Both the position numbers and the translations under genes were made by a program. Of a stretch of DNA of 64,000 bases, positions 46,403 to 55,982 are shown piece by piece. The number at the start of each line of letters is the position of its first letter. Positions within the stretch are counted from its first letter, which is position 1. Source of the DNA: Bacteroidales bacterium (lineage in GTDB: Bacteria > Bacteroidota > Bacteroidia > Bacteroidales > UBA1715); NCBI GenBank assembly GCA_024409235.1, contig JAKSUA010000004.1, positions 62,001 through 126,000 of the forward strand, written 5' to 3'. The notes beneath the pieces were generated by a model. It saw only the letters and a program-made list of their open reading frames with translations. It had not been told where the DNA came from and searched no databases.

Positions 46403-48232
46403 TTATTGAATTTTCATCAAAACATCATCTTCATCTACATCATCACCGGAGTTTTTGCAGATTTCTACAACTTTTCCCGATGCAGGAGCAGCAACGGCAT
46501 TAAACACCTTCATTGCTTCGATGTAACCAACAATATCACCTTCTTTTACCATATCGCCAACAGCTACAGGTTTAGAAGCTGAATCTTTTGTTTTAAAGAA
46601 TTTTCCAGAAATAGGAGCTATAACATCTTTTGCATCACCAGAAACAGGTGCTGCAGCAGCTGCTTTAGGAGCATCTGCCTTTGGTGCATCGTAACTAACT
46701 GTTACTGCATATTTCTCACCATTTACATCAACTGTTAATGACTGAGGTTTTAATGAACCTGCACCTACTTTTTCAGCTTTTTTCTTAGCTAATTCAACTT
46801 CAAAATCAGCTTTTGCTTTACCCGATTTGTAAGCACGATATTGTTCTGGGTGCATAGCCAATTCGAATAATTCTTCGTCATCTTGACCGTATTCCCAACC
46901 ATTAGCGTCCATTTCTTTACGGAACTCATCCAATTTGTCTGGATATAAGTCCTGAGGATTTCCTGTGAAGAATTCACGACCTTGTTTAGCAGCCAATTCC
47001 TTGATTTCTGGAGCAACCTCACCTGGCAATCTACCAGATTTACCCAAAATCATATCCCAAATGTTGTCAGCAATCATTGTCCATCTTTCTTGACCTTTTA
47101 CAGTTTGCATGATATTGAACAATGCCAAGTTCTTAACATACTGAGAGAATGGAGTTACAAGTGGAGGGAAACCTACACGTGGCCATACATATGCAACTTC
47201 GTCGAACATTTTAACCATCAAATCATCTGTTGTGATTTCTGGTTTTCCTTGTTTTACCAATGACTTGTTAATGCTTGCCAAATTTGTTGTAAGGTCATTC
47301 ATCAAACTTCCCATCATACCACCAGGAAGACCAGGAGCAATTAACAAAGAAGTTAAACGACGGTTTGAATCAGGAATATAATATCCCAAGAAATCATCCA
47401 TGAATTCTTGAGTTAATGTACGAGCACGCATATATGCCGACATATTGATTTCTGGAACATCGAAACCGGCATCAGCCAACATTTCGCGAACCATGATAAC
47501 ATCAGCGTGACCTGTACCCCAAGAAAGTGGTTCCATACCAACATCAATAATATCACAACCTGCTTTTGCTACTTCCAAGATAGAAGCAGGAGTAAAACCT
47601 GGACCAGTTTGACCATGATATTGGATAGTAATGTTAGGATATTTAGATTTAATATACGAAACAATTTTTCCTAAAGAAACTGGACGACCAATACCAGCCA
47701 TATCTTTCATACAGATTTCATCTGCACCGCCAGCAATCAATTCATCTGCCAAGTTACAGTAATACTCAACAGTATGTACTTTAGAAACAGTCAAACAAAG
47801 TGTTGCCTGAGCAATCATTCCAGCTTCTTTTGCATATTTGATTGAATCAAGAATATTTCTAGTATCGTTCAATCCGCAGAAACAACGAGTAATATCAACA
47901 CCTTGCGCTTTTTTTACCTTGTAGAACAACTTACGTACATCAACAGGTACTGGGCTCATTCTCAAACCATTCAAAGCACGATCCAACATGTGAGTTTGAA
48001 TTCCTGCTTCACGGAAAGGTTTTGTCCATTCACGAACAGCCTTATTTGGATTTTCACCATATAACAAGTTAACTTGTTCAAAACCACCACCGTTTGTTTC
48101 AACACGAGCAAAACATCCCATGTTGATAATCTCAGGAGCTATACGAACCAATTGGTCAACACGTGGCTGATACTTTCCAGAACTCTGCCACATATCTCTG
48201 TAAACCAAAGAAAATTTAATCTCTTTCCCCAT
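46403..48232 (-). CDS. oadA: Oxaloacetate decarboxylase alpha subunit, biotin-dependent
   Basis: A 609-residue protein: N-terminal HMGL-like carboxyltransferase domain with Asp13 (FSLVYRDMW), Lys176 in EICMKDMAG (expected carbamylated metal-binding Lys), and a metal-loop at 206-208 reading H-G-Q where carboxyltransferases have H-x-H. A central PYC-OADA domain and a C-terminal biotinyl domain with Lys575 in EAMKVFN follow. It transfers CO2 from oxaloacetate to biotin. The HGQ could abolish or alter metal binding. oadG is 33 bases upstream, oadB downstream. Confidence 0.94.
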   Translation of the reverse strand: MGKEIKFSLVYRDMWQSSGKYQPRVDQLVRIAPEIINMGCFARVETNGGGFEQVNLLYGENPNKAVREWTKPFREAGIQTHMLDRALNGLRMSPVPVDVRKLFYKVKKAQGVDITRCFCGLNDTRNILDSIKYAKEAGMIAQATLCLTVSKVHTVEYYCNLADELIAGGADEICMKDMAGIGRPVSLGKIVSYIKSKYPNITIQYHGQTGPGFTPASILEVAKAGCDIIDVGMEPLSWGTGHADVIMVREMLADAGFDVPEINMSAYMRARTLTQEFMDDFLGYYIPDSNRRLTSLLIAPGLPGGMMGSLMNDLTTNLASINKSLVKQGKPEITTDDLMVKMFDEVAYVWPRVGFPPLVTPFSQYVKNLALFNIMQTVKGQERWTMIADNIWDMILGKSGRLPGEVAPEIKELAAKQGREFFTGNPQDLYPDKLDEFRKEMDANGWEYGQDDEELFELAMHPEQYRAYKSGKAKADFEVELAKKKAEKVGAGSLKPQSLTVDVNGEKYAVTVSYDAPKADAPKAAAAAPVSGDAKDVIAPISGKFFKTKDSASKPVAVGDMVKEGDIVGYIEAMKVFNAVAAPASGKVVEICKNSGDDVDEDDVLMKIQ

Positions 48233-48265
48233 GATACCTTATTTATTAATTTATTTAGTTACTAT

Positions 48266-48511
48266 TTATATTTTCTTAACTTCTACAACGGAGCCTTTGC
48301 CTGCTGTCACAGTTGAAACCGCAGAACATATCGCAGCATATATTTTGGGATCTATTGTAGGTGCCACTTGGTTTGTTTTCGCCTTCACCTCTTCTTCCGG
48401 AACAAATCGGTTCACAAAACGAATTATGACATTCCCTAAAACAACAACCAATAACAAGATAATGAATACCATTACCATGCCCACAACCATTAAAAATAAC
48501 GCTTCTCCCAT
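48266..48511 (-). CDS. oadG: Oxaloacetate decarboxylase gamma subunit
   Basis: An 81-residue single-TM protein (FLMVVGMVMVFIILLLVVVLG near the N-terminus), then a charged/Pro linker and a C-terminal AAICSAVSTVTAGKGS-type helix. The size, TM position and the neighbouring oadA and oadB identify it as OadG, which anchors OadA to OadB and assists assembly. First gene of the oadG-oadA-oadB operon. Confidence 0.85.
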   Translation of the reverse strand: MGEALFLMVVGMVMVFIILLLVVVLGNVIIRFVNRFVPEEEVKAKTNQVAPTIDPKIYAAICSAVSTVTAGKGSVVEVKKI

Positions 48512-48548
48512 ATCTTTTATTTATATTTCCTTTTGGAATAATTTTATG

Positions 48549-48578
48549 CAAAGTTACTAAATTTATATTTATAACACA
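48549..48578 (-). promoter_or_regulatory. Promoter of the oadGAB operon
   Basis: Minus-strand TGTG, 18 bases, TAACTTTG (-7 box at 48549-48556). It gives a leader of about 32 nt before oadG. The -33 element differs from TTTG by one base. Confidence 0.6.
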
Positions 48579-48645
48579 TGCGTTTTCCAGAAAAGTTTCC
48601 CAGAAATTTCTTATTAAAAATATTCTATTTACATCGCCGAAATAA

Positions 48646-48687
48646 GACAACTTGTCATTATAAAAAGCGTCTACGTGACAAAAAGTC
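48646..48687. promoter_or_regulatory. Inverted-repeat cluster upstream of clpB
   Basis: GACAA-C-TTGTC (48646-48656) is an 11-base inverted repeat; 20 bases on, GTGACAAAAAGTC carries another GAC/GTC pair and a TGACAA half-site matching the first. They sit 60-100 bases before the clpB ATG, where a stress operator would be expected. No known regulator motif (CIRCE, CtsR) is matched. Confidence 0.3.
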
Positions 48688-48747
48688 TAAAAAATCTAAA
48701 TGGCAACGAAATTGATGTTACCATTTTGACTTTAAAACACAAATATC

Positions 48748-51336
48748 ATGGACTTCAATCAATTGACAATTAAAGCACAGGAAGTAATGCAGCAGGCAAT
48801 AAAAATTGCTGATGCGAACAATCAACAAGCGGTTGAAACTGGACACATGCTAAAAGCTTTTTTTGATAAAGCAGATAGTATAGCATCATTTTTATGCAAA
48901 AAACTTGATGTTAATCAACACAACATTAATACGAATATTGAGAAAATAATATCCTCATATCCAAAAGTTTCTGGAGGTGACCCTTATTTGTCTTCTAATT
49001 CCAACAAAGTGTTAAGAGAAGCTGAGAATCAATTAAAAATCTTTGGTGATCAATACATTTCTGTTGAACATCTTCTTTTAGGAATTTTTAAATGTGGAGA
49101 TCAGACCTCACAAATTCTAAAGGATAATGGTATTACTGAAAAGAATCTAACTGCCGCAATTCTAGAACTTCGAAAAGGAGCAAAAGTAACAAGTTCTTCT
49201 GCAGAAGACACATATAATGCATTGCAACGTTTTGCAATTAACCTAAATGCACAAGCAAAATCGGGAAAACTGGATCCTGTTATTGGTAGAGATGACGAAA
49301 TCCGACGTGTTCTTCAAATCCTTTCTAGAAGAACGAAAAATAATCCGATTCTTATTGGCGAACCCGGCGTAGGAAAAACAGCTATTGCTGAAGGTATTGC
49401 ACATAGAATTGTAAAAGGAGATGTTCCCGACAACTTAAAATCAAAACAAATTTACTCTCTTGATATGGGAGCTTTAATTGCAGGAGCAAAATATAAAGGA
49501 GAATTTGAAGAACGCTTAAAATCTGTTGTTAATGAAGTTGTTACAGCTAATGGAGAAATAATTCTATTTATTGATGAAATTCATACATTGGTCGGTGCAG
49601 GCCAAAGTGAAGGTGCTATGGATGCAGCAAATATTCTAAAGCCTGCTCTTGCACGTGGTGACCTACGTTCTATTGGAGCAACAACTCTAGATGAATACCA
49701 AAAATATTTCGAAAAAGATAAAGCACTTGAACGAAGATTTCAAACGGTCCTAATTGATGAACCTAGTACTGAAAATGCAATTTCAATATTAAGAGGTTTA
49801 AAAGAACGTTACGAAAACCATCATAAAGTTCGCATTCTTGATGAAGCAATTGTTGCGGCCGTAGAATTATCTCATCGTTATATTTCAAACAGATTCTTAC
49901 CAGATAAAGCCATAGATTTAATGGATGAAGCTGCAGCAAAACTTCGTATGGAAATGAATTCTGTTCCCGAAGAAATTGACGAATTAAATCGCAAAATACG
50001 TCAGCTTGAAATAGAACGCGAAGCAATTAAAAGAGATGGGAAAACAGCAAGAACTGAATCTATCGACAAGCAACTCGCAGATCTCCAAGCAGAACTAACA
50101 AAATACATGGCTAGCTGGAATTCAGAAAAAGAAATTGTTTCTAAAATCCACTCCATAAATCAAGACGTTGAAAATCTAAAATACGATGCAGAACGCGCTG
50201 AACGTGAAGGCGATTACGGAAAAGTAGCTGAAATCAGATATGGGAAACTTAAAGCTTTGGAGGAAGAAGCCAACAGACTTTCGGAAGAACTAAAAGACAA
50301 GCAAAACAAGGGCGCCCTCATTGACGAGGAAGTTAGTGCTGATGACATAGCAGATGTTGTTTCACGTTGGACAGGAATACCAGTAAGTAAAATGCTACAA
50401 GCAGAAAAAGATAAATTATTAAATCTTGAGAATGAATTACACAAACGAGTTGTAGGTCAAGAAGAAGCTATAACAGCAGTTGCCGATGCAGTACGTAGAA
50501 GCCGTGCAGGACTACAAGATGAAAAAAGACCTATTGGATCATTCATTTTTCTAGGAACTACCGGAGTTGGAAAAACAGAGTTAGCAAAGGCATTAGCAGA
50601 ATTTTTATTTGACGACGAAAATTTGTTGACACGTATTGATATGTCGGAATATCAGGAACGACATTCTGTATCACGATTAATTGGAGCTCCTCCGGGATAT
50701 GTTGGTTATGATGAAGGTGGACAGCTTACAGAAGCCGTCCGCAGAAAACCATATTCAGTTGTGCTTCTTGATGAAATAGAGAAAGCGCATCCTGATGTTT
50801 TCAATATTCTTTTACAAGTTCTTGACGACGGGCAACTTACAGATAACAAAGGGAGAACTGCATCTTTCAAAAATACTATAATTATTATGACGTCAAACAT
50901 TGGTTCAGACATCATTCAAGAGCAATTTGAAAACATAACTGCTGAGAATAAAGAAATTACAATTGAAAATGCTAAGGATGCAGTCTTCAATCTTTTAAAA
51001 AAGAGTGTCCGTCCAGAATTCTTGAATAGAATTGATGAAACTATTATGTTTACACCATTAACACAAAAAGACATTACATCAATTGTAAAAATGCAATTTG
51101 AACGTCTTTCTCAACGTCTCAAAAACATGGACATCAATATTGACATCACAGAAAACGCGATAAATGAACTTACTCGTTTAGGATATAATCCTCAGTTTGG
51201 AGCTCGTCCAGTAAAAAGAATTATTCAACGAGAACTCTTAAATGAACTTTCTAAGAAAATTTTATCAGGAGAGATTCTCAAAGATTCAAAAATTACTATA
51301 GACGCAGAAAACGAAAATATTATTTTCAGAAATTAA
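48748..51336 (+). CDS. clpB: ATP-dependent chaperone ClpB
   Basis: An 862-residue class I Clp/Hsp100 protein. N-domain (about 1-145), first AAA+ with Walker A GEPGVGKT (204-211) and Walker [11 protein letters not shown]-domain coiled coil (about 410-530, Glu/Lys-rich), second AAA+ with Walker A GTTGVGKT (603-610) and [12 protein letters not shown], and a C-terminal [17 protein letters not shown]. It disaggregates proteins with DnaK. The M-domain marks it as ClpB rather than ClpA/C. A terminator follows. Confidence 0.97.
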   Translation: MDFNQLTIKAQEVMQQAIKIADANNQQAVETGHMLKAFFDKADSIASFLCKKLDVNQHNINTNIEKIISSYPKVSGGDPYLSSNSNKVLREAENQLKIFGDQYISVEHLLLGIFKCGDQTSQILKDNGITEKNLTAAILELRKGAKVTSSSAEDTYNALQRFAINLNAQAKSGKLDPVIGRDDEIRRVLQILSRRTKNNPILIGEPGVGKTAIAEGIAHRIVKGDVPDNLKSKQIYSLDMGALIAGAKYKGEFEERLKSVVNEVVTANGEIILFIDEIHTLVGAGQSEGAMDAANILKPALARGDLRSIGATTLDEYQKYFEKDKALERRFQTVLIDEPSTENAISILRGLKERYENHHKVRILDEAIVAAVELSHRYISNRFLPDKAIDLMDEAAAKLRMEMNSVPEEIDELNRKIRQLEIEREAIKRDGKTARTESIDKQLADLQAELTKYMASWNSEKEIVSKIHSINQDVENLKYDAERAEREGDYGKVAEIRYGKLKALEEEANRLSEELKDKQNKGALIDEEVSADDIADVVSRWTGIPVSKMLQAEKDKLLNLENELHKRVVGQEEAITAVADAVRRSRAGLQDEKRPIGSFIFLGTTGVGKTELAKALAEFLFDDENLLTRIDMSEYQERHSVSRLIGAPPGYVGYDEGGQLTEAVRRKPYSVVLLDEIEKAHPDVFNILLQVLDDGQLTDNKGRTASFKNTIIIMTSNIGSDIIQEQFENITAENKEITIENAKDAVFNLLKKSVRPEFLNRIDETIMFTPLTQKDITSIVKMQFERLSQRLKNMDINIDITENAINELTRLGYNPQFGARPVKRIIQRELLNELSKKILSGEILKDSKITIDAENENIIFRN

Positions 51337-51350
51337 CAATAGCATTTTAA

Positions 51351-51387
51351 AGAAAAAGGTTACTTATAAAATAAGTAACCTTTTCTT
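51351..51387. terminator. Bidirectional terminator between clpB and the ketosynthase gene
   Basis: AAGGTTACTTAT / ATAAGTAACCTT stem with A-run before and T-run after, 15 bases after the clpB stop and facing the convergent ketosynthase. Confidence 0.88.
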
Positions 51388-51406
51388 TACCTAAAATCTT
51401 TGATTA

Positions 51407-52630
51407 TTACTCCTTATATTTCTTTACAACCAACGCACTATTAGTGCCTCCAAATCCAAAAGAATTTGATAAAAATGCATCTATATTCTTGGAAGTTGTC
51501 TTTGTTGCAATATTTAGGTTTTTAGAATATTCATCAGGAGTTTCAAAATTGATATTTGGTGCCACAAATGAATTTTCCATCATAAGCATTGAATATATCA
51601 TTTCGCTTGCGCCAGCCATCCAACATTCATGACCAGTCATTGATTTTGTTGAACTTATCAATGGTTTTGTCGGTCCAAATAAAGAATCCAATGCCATAGC
51701 TTCAAACATATCACCTTGAATTGTTGATGTTGCATGTGCATTTATATAATCTATTTCAGAAATAGTCATTCCTGCATTTTCTAAGGCTCTTTCCATAGCA
51801 ATTTTAGAACCGCTGTCACTTGGCTGAGAAATATTAGCTCCATTTGAAGAAAAACCATAGCCAACAACCTCTGCCAGTATTTTCGCTCCACGCTTTTTAG
51901 CATGTTCATATTCCTCTAAAATTACAGTTGCCGCACCTCCACTTGGAACCAATCCATCTCTGGATGCATCAAATGGACGTGATGCCTTTTGAGGATTATC
52001 CACACGTACAGAAAATGCGCTTATTCCATCAAAACTTCCCATTGATAGATAATTTGTTTCCTGAGCTCCTCCACAAACAATCATATCCTGCAATCCCTCA
52101 CGAATAAACATTGTTCCCAATCCAATTGCGTGAGAACTGCTTGCACATGCAGCACTGATTGTCATATTAACTCCTCGTAATTTAAAGATTGTCGAAAGAT
52201 TCATTGTAACCGTAGAGTTCATAGATTGAAATATTGCACCGGAACCCATAAGTGTTGTATCTTTCTTTTCCAATGCAACAGTATGAGCATCAATTACAGC
52301 TTTTGCCGAAGAATCATTCCCATATAATACACCAACTTCATGATTCAAAAGATAATCCATATCAACTCCTGCATTTTTGAAAGCTTCTGCAGTTGCAACA
52401 TAAGCATATTCTCCCTGCTCAGGCAAACATACACGTGAACGACGATCAAGAATTCCTTTTAACTGAGGACTTTCAACAATACCTGTCAAAGGCGATCTAT
52501 AACCATACTCTATCCTTTTAGGGTCAATGCCAATACCAGACTTCCCTTCATATAGAGATTTCGCAACCTCTTCAATGTTTTTTCCTATACAAGAATAAAT
52601 TCCTATACCTGTTACAACGACTCTTTTCAT
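51407..52630 (-). CDS. Beta-ketoacyl-ACP synthase (KAS II / aryl-polyene type)
   Basis: A 407-residue thiolase-fold ketosynthase. Catalytic Cys162 in SAACASSS, His299 in NAHATST and His334 in TKSMTGHECWMAG are all present, with the Lys329 and FGFGGTNSA tail. The fold matches FabF; several residues (STKSMTGHECWMAGA) fit the FabB/FabF-like synthases of aryl-polyene loci. Start 52630 (MKRVVVTGIG) is preferred over 52669, which falls in the terminator at 52643-52677. It follows the ammonia-lyase/FabG/OMP genes on the same strand but is separated by that terminator. Confidence 0.88.
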   Translation of the reverse strand: MKRVVVTGIGIYSCIGKNIEEVAKSLYEGKSGIGIDPKRIEYGYRSPLTGIVESPQLKGILDRRSRVCLPEQGEYAYVATAEAFKNAGVDMDYLLNHEVGVLYGNDSSAKAVIDAHTVALEKKDTTLMGSGAIFQSMNSTVTMNLSTIFKLRGVNMTISAACASSSHAIGLGTMFIREGLQDMIVCGGAQETNYLSMGSFDGISAFSVRVDNPQKASRPFDASRDGLVPSGGAATVILEEYEHAKKRGAKILAEVVGYGFSSNGANISQPSDSGSKIAMERALENAGMTISEIDYINAHATSTIQGDMFEAMALDSLFGPTKPLISSTKSMTGHECWMAGASEMIYSMLMMENSFVAPNINFETPDEYSKNLNIATKTTSKNIDAFLSNSFGFGGTNSALVVKKYKE

Positions 52631-52642
52631 CTTTTTTATCTT

Positions 52643-52677
52643 AAAAAAACGCACAATGTCATTCAACATTGTGCGTT
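52643..52677 (-). terminator. Terminator after the outer-membrane protein gene
   Basis: AACGCACAATGT / ACATTGTGCGTT stem with seven T following on the minus strand, 22 bases after the stop of the gene at 52700. The ketosynthase lies beyond it, so it depends on read-through or its own promoter. Confidence 0.88.
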
Positions 52678-52699
52678 ACAATTATACATTTTTATAAAA

Positions 52700-53248
52700 T
52701 TACCATTCTACGCCAAAACGTAATGATATACCTGAAAAATCTATTTTATTCTTCTTTTCAATAGAAGTAGAATAATCGGCATTCCATTCATAGTCATATT
52801 CATAGAATGGTTCAGAATAAGATGCAGCCAATGATATTGACAATGCAAAATCTCTCTTAGTTGCAAAACGAACACCTGCAGACAAATCAGCATAAGTTCC
52901 TAAGTCATCACCAATATAAGATCCCATACGAACACCTACCACAGGAGAAACTGATCTATCATTTAAGAATACATGTTTAATCGCAGTGTAAAATGGTAAA
53001 ATCACATGATCACCAGAACCATCTAAACCAATACCTATACCAACAAACGTATGTCCATTAAAATAAAATCCATGTGTTGTTGAAAGTGCAACAGAATTCT
53101 TTTCCTCTCCCCAAAGATGGAATCGGTTTTCTTGTTCAATAAAACCTTGATAACCATCAGGAACACGAATTTCGACATTTGCTTCCTGAGAAAATCCATA
53201 GCTTGCACATAATAGTGCAGTTACCATTGTTAAAAATACTTTTTTCAT
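52700..53248 (-). CDS. Probable outer-membrane beta-barrel protein
   Basis: A 182-residue protein: signal peptide ending SYGFSQ, then alternating strands with aromatic girdles (HGFYFNGHTFVGIGIGL, ALSISLAASYSEP) and a C-terminal aromatic end (SLRFGVEW). This fits an eight-strand barrel. No named family. It is 32 bases after fabG. A role in moving or sheltering a lipid-like product is possible from context only. Confidence 0.7.
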   Translation of the reverse strand: MKKVFLTMVTALLCASYGFSQEANVEIRVPDGYQGFIEQENRFHLWGEEKNSVALSTTHGFYFNGHTFVGIGIGLDGSGDHVILPFYTAIKHVFLNDRSVSPVVGVRMGSYIGDDLGTYADLSAGVRFATKRDFALSISLAASYSEPFYEYDYEWNADYSTSIEKKNKIDFSGISLRFGVEW

Positions 53249-53280
53249 TGTTTTTTATTTAGTTAATAATAAGTAGTTTT

Positions 53281-54009
53281 CTATGTATATAATCCACCAT
53301 TTATAGAAATAACCTCTCCAGTTATATATGACGCTTTATCGGATATCAAAAATGATACCAAATCTGCGACCTCTTCTGCTTTTCCAAATCGACCGACAGG
53401 AATCATTTTCTTTAATTCTGCCTCAGGAAGATCCTGTGTCATATCTGTTGCAATAAATCCAGGAGCTACAGCATTAACAGTAATCTTTCTTGAACCTATT
53501 TCTTGAGCAAGAGCTTTTGTAGCACCTATCAAACCTGCTTTGGCCGCAGAATAATTTGTTTGACCAGCCAATCCCTTTATACCTGACAAAGACGCTATAT
53601 TTACAATTCTGCCATAACGCTTTGTTATCATCCCCTTCAACACTCTCCGCGTAACATAAAAAAATGAATTAAGATTAGTCTGCAATACATTATTCCATTG
53701 TTCGTCCTGCATAAACACCATTATAGTATCTTCTCTTATTCCAGCATTATTTACCAACACTGCAATATAATCTTCAAGATGGTTTTCCTGCCAATGAGTA
53801 ATTGCTTCATCAACAGATTTTGCATCAGACACATCGAAAGGTAACAATTCTGCATTACCTCCTTCTGCCTCTATCTGTTTTTTTACCTCCAATGCAGATT
53901 CCTTATTAGAGCGATAATTTATGAGAACAGAATAGCCTTCTTTTGCAACAGCTAAACAAATTGCCTTTCCAATTCCTCTAGATCCTCCTGTTACTAATGC
54001 GTAATTCAT
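53281..54009 (-). CDS. fabG: 3-oxoacyl-ACP reductase, FabG-type SDR
   Basis: A 242-residue short-chain dehydrogenase: TGGSRGIG cofactor motif (residues 7-14), LVNNAGI (86-91), Ser140, Tyr153 and Lys157 catalytic residues in the YSAAK motif, and the GEVISINGGLY end typical of FabG. It reduces 3-ketoacyl-ACP with NADPH. Overlaps the ammonia-lyase stop by 4 bases (ATGA), so it is coupled to that gene rather than to a primary fab operon. Confidence 0.9.
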   Translation of the reverse strand: MNYALVTGGSRGIGKAICLAVAKEGYSVLINYRSNKESALEVKKQIEAEGGNAELLPFDVSDAKSVDEAITHWQENHLEDYIAVLVNNAGIREDTIMVFMQDEQWNNVLQTNLNSFFYVTRRVLKGMITKRYGRIVNIASLSGIKGLAGQTNYSAAKAGLIGATKALAQEIGSRKITVNAVAPGFIATDMTQDLPEAELKKMIPVGRFGKAEEVADLVSFLISDKASYITGEVISINGGLYT

Positions 54010-55535
54010 ATATTAGCGTTTTTTAGATATACAATCAATGTTGACAACTCTTCGAATTTAGGAGTATCATTAACAAATGCTGGGACAATTTTACGGATAT
54101 CTTCATACAAAGCTCTTGTTGGAGTTGATAGATTCTGTACCGTCATTCTTTTATCTCTAACCAAACAATCAACTGCCTGTACCAAAGCAATACAATGTAT
54201 TGCAGCTACTTGATATGAATTTTCAATGACACGTTTTGCGAATAAAGCAGAATTTGTGCCCATAGAAACTATATCCTGATTATCATTATTATTAGGAATA
54301 GAATGTATTGACATTGGATTTGACAAGGTTTGGCAAGCACCTGTTGTTGACGTTGCAGGAAACTGTAAAGCCTGCAAACCATAATTTAATCCAAGTTTTC
54401 CTAGATTAACAAATGGAGGCAATATTCCATTAATTCGATCATGGAACAAATAATTCAACTGACGTTCCATAAGCATAGTCATCTTTGTAACGGCAATTTT
54501 CAGTTTATCCATTTCGAATGAAATATAATCACCGTGGAAATTTCCACCATGATACACATTTTTCGTTTCTACATCTACAATTGGATTATCGTCAACAGAG
54601 TTAAATTCATTAACAATGACTTTTTCTGCATTATCCAATTCGTCAAGTACTGGTCCAAGAATCTGTGGTACACAACGAAGTGAATAATATGGTTGTACTT
54701 TTACATCTTCAGAGAAACGCATTGTTGTCGTTTTCTGTTCATAAAGCTCTGCTTGACGATCTCTCAAACACGTACTATCCTTTAATATCTCACGCATACA
54801 AGCAGCTGTTTTCTGTTGCCCTGGATGCATTTTGATATTATTTAACTCAGGACTTAAGAAATCATCGTAAGAACTTGCAATTTCATTCATCAAAGAAGAA
54901 AATAACAAATTCCAACGTAACATTTTTTGAGAGTAAATTAAATTTACAACTCCTATACCCGTCATGCACGCAGTTCCATTAACAATAGACAATCCATCAC
55001 GACCACGAAGTTGTAAAGGCTGCAATTTTTCTTTCTTTAAAACCTCTGCAGTAGGCAATTTTTCTCCCTTGTAAAATACAAATCCTTCACCTATTAGAGT
55101 AAGTGCCAACTGAGAAAGCTGCACTAAATCACCACTTGCCCCAACACTACCGTGTTCCGGAATATATGGATAGATTTTGCGGTTTATATATTCCTGTAAT
55201 TGTTTGGCACAATCAATATGAACTCCCGACTTTCCTTGCACAAACGTAAGATAACGAGCAAACATTGTAGCACGAACATATAACTCCGGCAACGCATCTC
55301 CTACACCACAAGAGTGAGAACGAACAATATTATACTGCAAGTCATTCAAATCTGCATCACTTACACGATATTGTGCCATAGGGCCAAATCCAGTATTGAT
55401 ACCATAGATAACCTTATCCTTAGAAAATTGCTCTAGAAAAGAATAACTCTCTGTTATTCTTGCAGCTTCTTTTTTACTGATTTTTAATTTCTTGCCTTCA
55501 AAGACAATTTGTTTGATTTCATCTAAAGTTATCAT
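54006..55535 (-). CDS. MIO-type aromatic amino acid ammonia-lyase (TAL/PAL/HAL family)
   Basis: A 509-residue protein. Ala133-Ser134-Gly135 (GSVGASGDL) forms the MIO prosthetic group; Tyr44 in IYGINTGFG is the expected base; GGNFHGDYISFEMD and FNSVDDNPI are family motifs. The selectivity pair is S73-H74, the histidine-lyase form, but position 420 is Gln (DNQDIVSMG), as in tyrosine/phenylalanine lyases, where histidine lyase has Glu. No hut genes are present, and the next genes are FabG, an OMP and a ketosynthase, as in aryl-polyene/flexirubin loci where the lyase makes the cinnamate or coumarate starter. Confidence 0.85.
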   Translation of the reverse strand: MITLDEIKQIVFEGKKLKISKKEAARITESYSFLEQFSKDKVIYGINTGFGPMAQYRVSDADLNDLQYNIVRSHSCGVGDALPELYVRATMFARYLTFVQGKSGVHIDCAKQLQEYINRKIYPYIPEHGSVGASGDLVQLSQLALTLIGEGFVFYKGEKLPTAEVLKKEKLQPLQLRGRDGLSIVNGTACMTGIGVVNLIYSQKMLRWNLLFSSLMNEIASSYDDFLSPELNNIKMHPGQQKTAACMREILKDSTCLRDRQAELYEQKTTTMRFSEDVKVQPYYSLRCVPQILGPVLDELDNAEKVIVNEFNSVDDNPIVDVETKNVYHGGNFHGDYISFEMDKLKIAVTKMTMLMERQLNYLFHDRINGILPPFVNLGKLGLNYGLQALQFPATSTTGACQTLSNPMSIHSIPNNNDNQDIVSMGTNSALFAKRVIENSYQVAAIHCIALVQAVDCLVRDKRMTVQNLSTPTRALYEDIRKIVPAFVNDTPKFEELSTLIVYLKNANI

Positions 55536-55563
55536 TTCCTATGCTACTCTATATAAATCTACG

Positions 55564-55571
55564 CAAATGTA
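55564..55571 (-). promoter_or_regulatory. Putative -7 box of the ammonia-lyase operon
   Basis: Minus-strand TACATTTG, 28 bases before the ATG. A TTTTG lies 15 bases further upstream, slightly close. Confidence 0.5.
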
Positions 55572-55607
55572 CACATTTGTTTGTAACAAAACCACACTCT
55601 TACATAA

Positions 55608-55642
55608 ATAAAAAGCTCCATGGTAAAACCATAGAGCCTTTT
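55608..55642 (-). terminator. Terminator of rpmE2
   Basis: Stem GGCTCTATGG / CCATGGAGC with TTTT loop and T-run on the minus strand, 34 bases after the L31 stop and before the lyase promoter. Confidence 0.8.
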
Positions 55643-55675
55643 CCTTTTACTATTATGAAAAAACTTTTTCCGAAA

Positions 55676-55948
55676 TTATTTCTTCGCAGCTGCAACTTTT
55701 TCGTAGTGAGCTTTGTATTTGTTACGGAATTTATCAACACGACCTGCAGTGTCAACAAATTTCATCTTACCAGTGAAGAAAGGGTGAGAATAACTTGAAA
55801 CCTCTAATTTAATTACTGGGTATTCAACACCATCTACAGTTATAGTTTCTTTTGAAGGTGCACAAGAACGAGTAATAAACACCTTTTCGTTTGACATATC
55901 CTTAAACGCTACTAAGCGATAGTTCTCTGGATGTAGATCTTTTTTCAT
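55676..55948 (-). CDS. rpmE2: 50S ribosomal protein L31 type B
   Basis: A 90-residue L31: KKDLHPENYRLVAFKDMS, the SHPFFTGKMKFVDTAGRVDKF stretch (in parts) and a Lys-rich end. Only one cysteine, so it is the zinc-free (C-minus) B paralogue, bL31B, which replaces the zinc form under zinc limitation in some bacteria. It has a full promoter upstream and a terminator downstream, so it is monocistronic. Confidence 0.95.
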   Translation of the reverse strand: MKKDLHPENYRLVAFKDMSNEKVFITRSCAPSKETITVDGVEYPVIKLEVSSYSHPFFTGKMKFVDTAGRVDKFRNKYKAHYEKVAAAKK

Positions 55949-55982
55949 TGTATAAATTATTTACTTCCTATTTTTCGTGGGG

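Noticed and set aside
48276..48650. 124-aa minus-strand ORF over oadG
   Set aside because: It is another frame of oadG and lacks membrane or family features; oadG itself is well supported.
48579..48716. 45-codon plus-strand ORF in the oadG-clpB gap
   Set aside because: Starts inside the oad promoter region, has no own terminator, crosses the inverted repeats and has low-complexity basic sequence; probably chance in AT-rich DNA.
54006..55535. Histidine degradation locus (hutH)
   Set aside because: No hutU, hutI or formiminotransferase nearby; Gln420 and the FabG/ketosynthase neighbours favour an aromatic-starter role.
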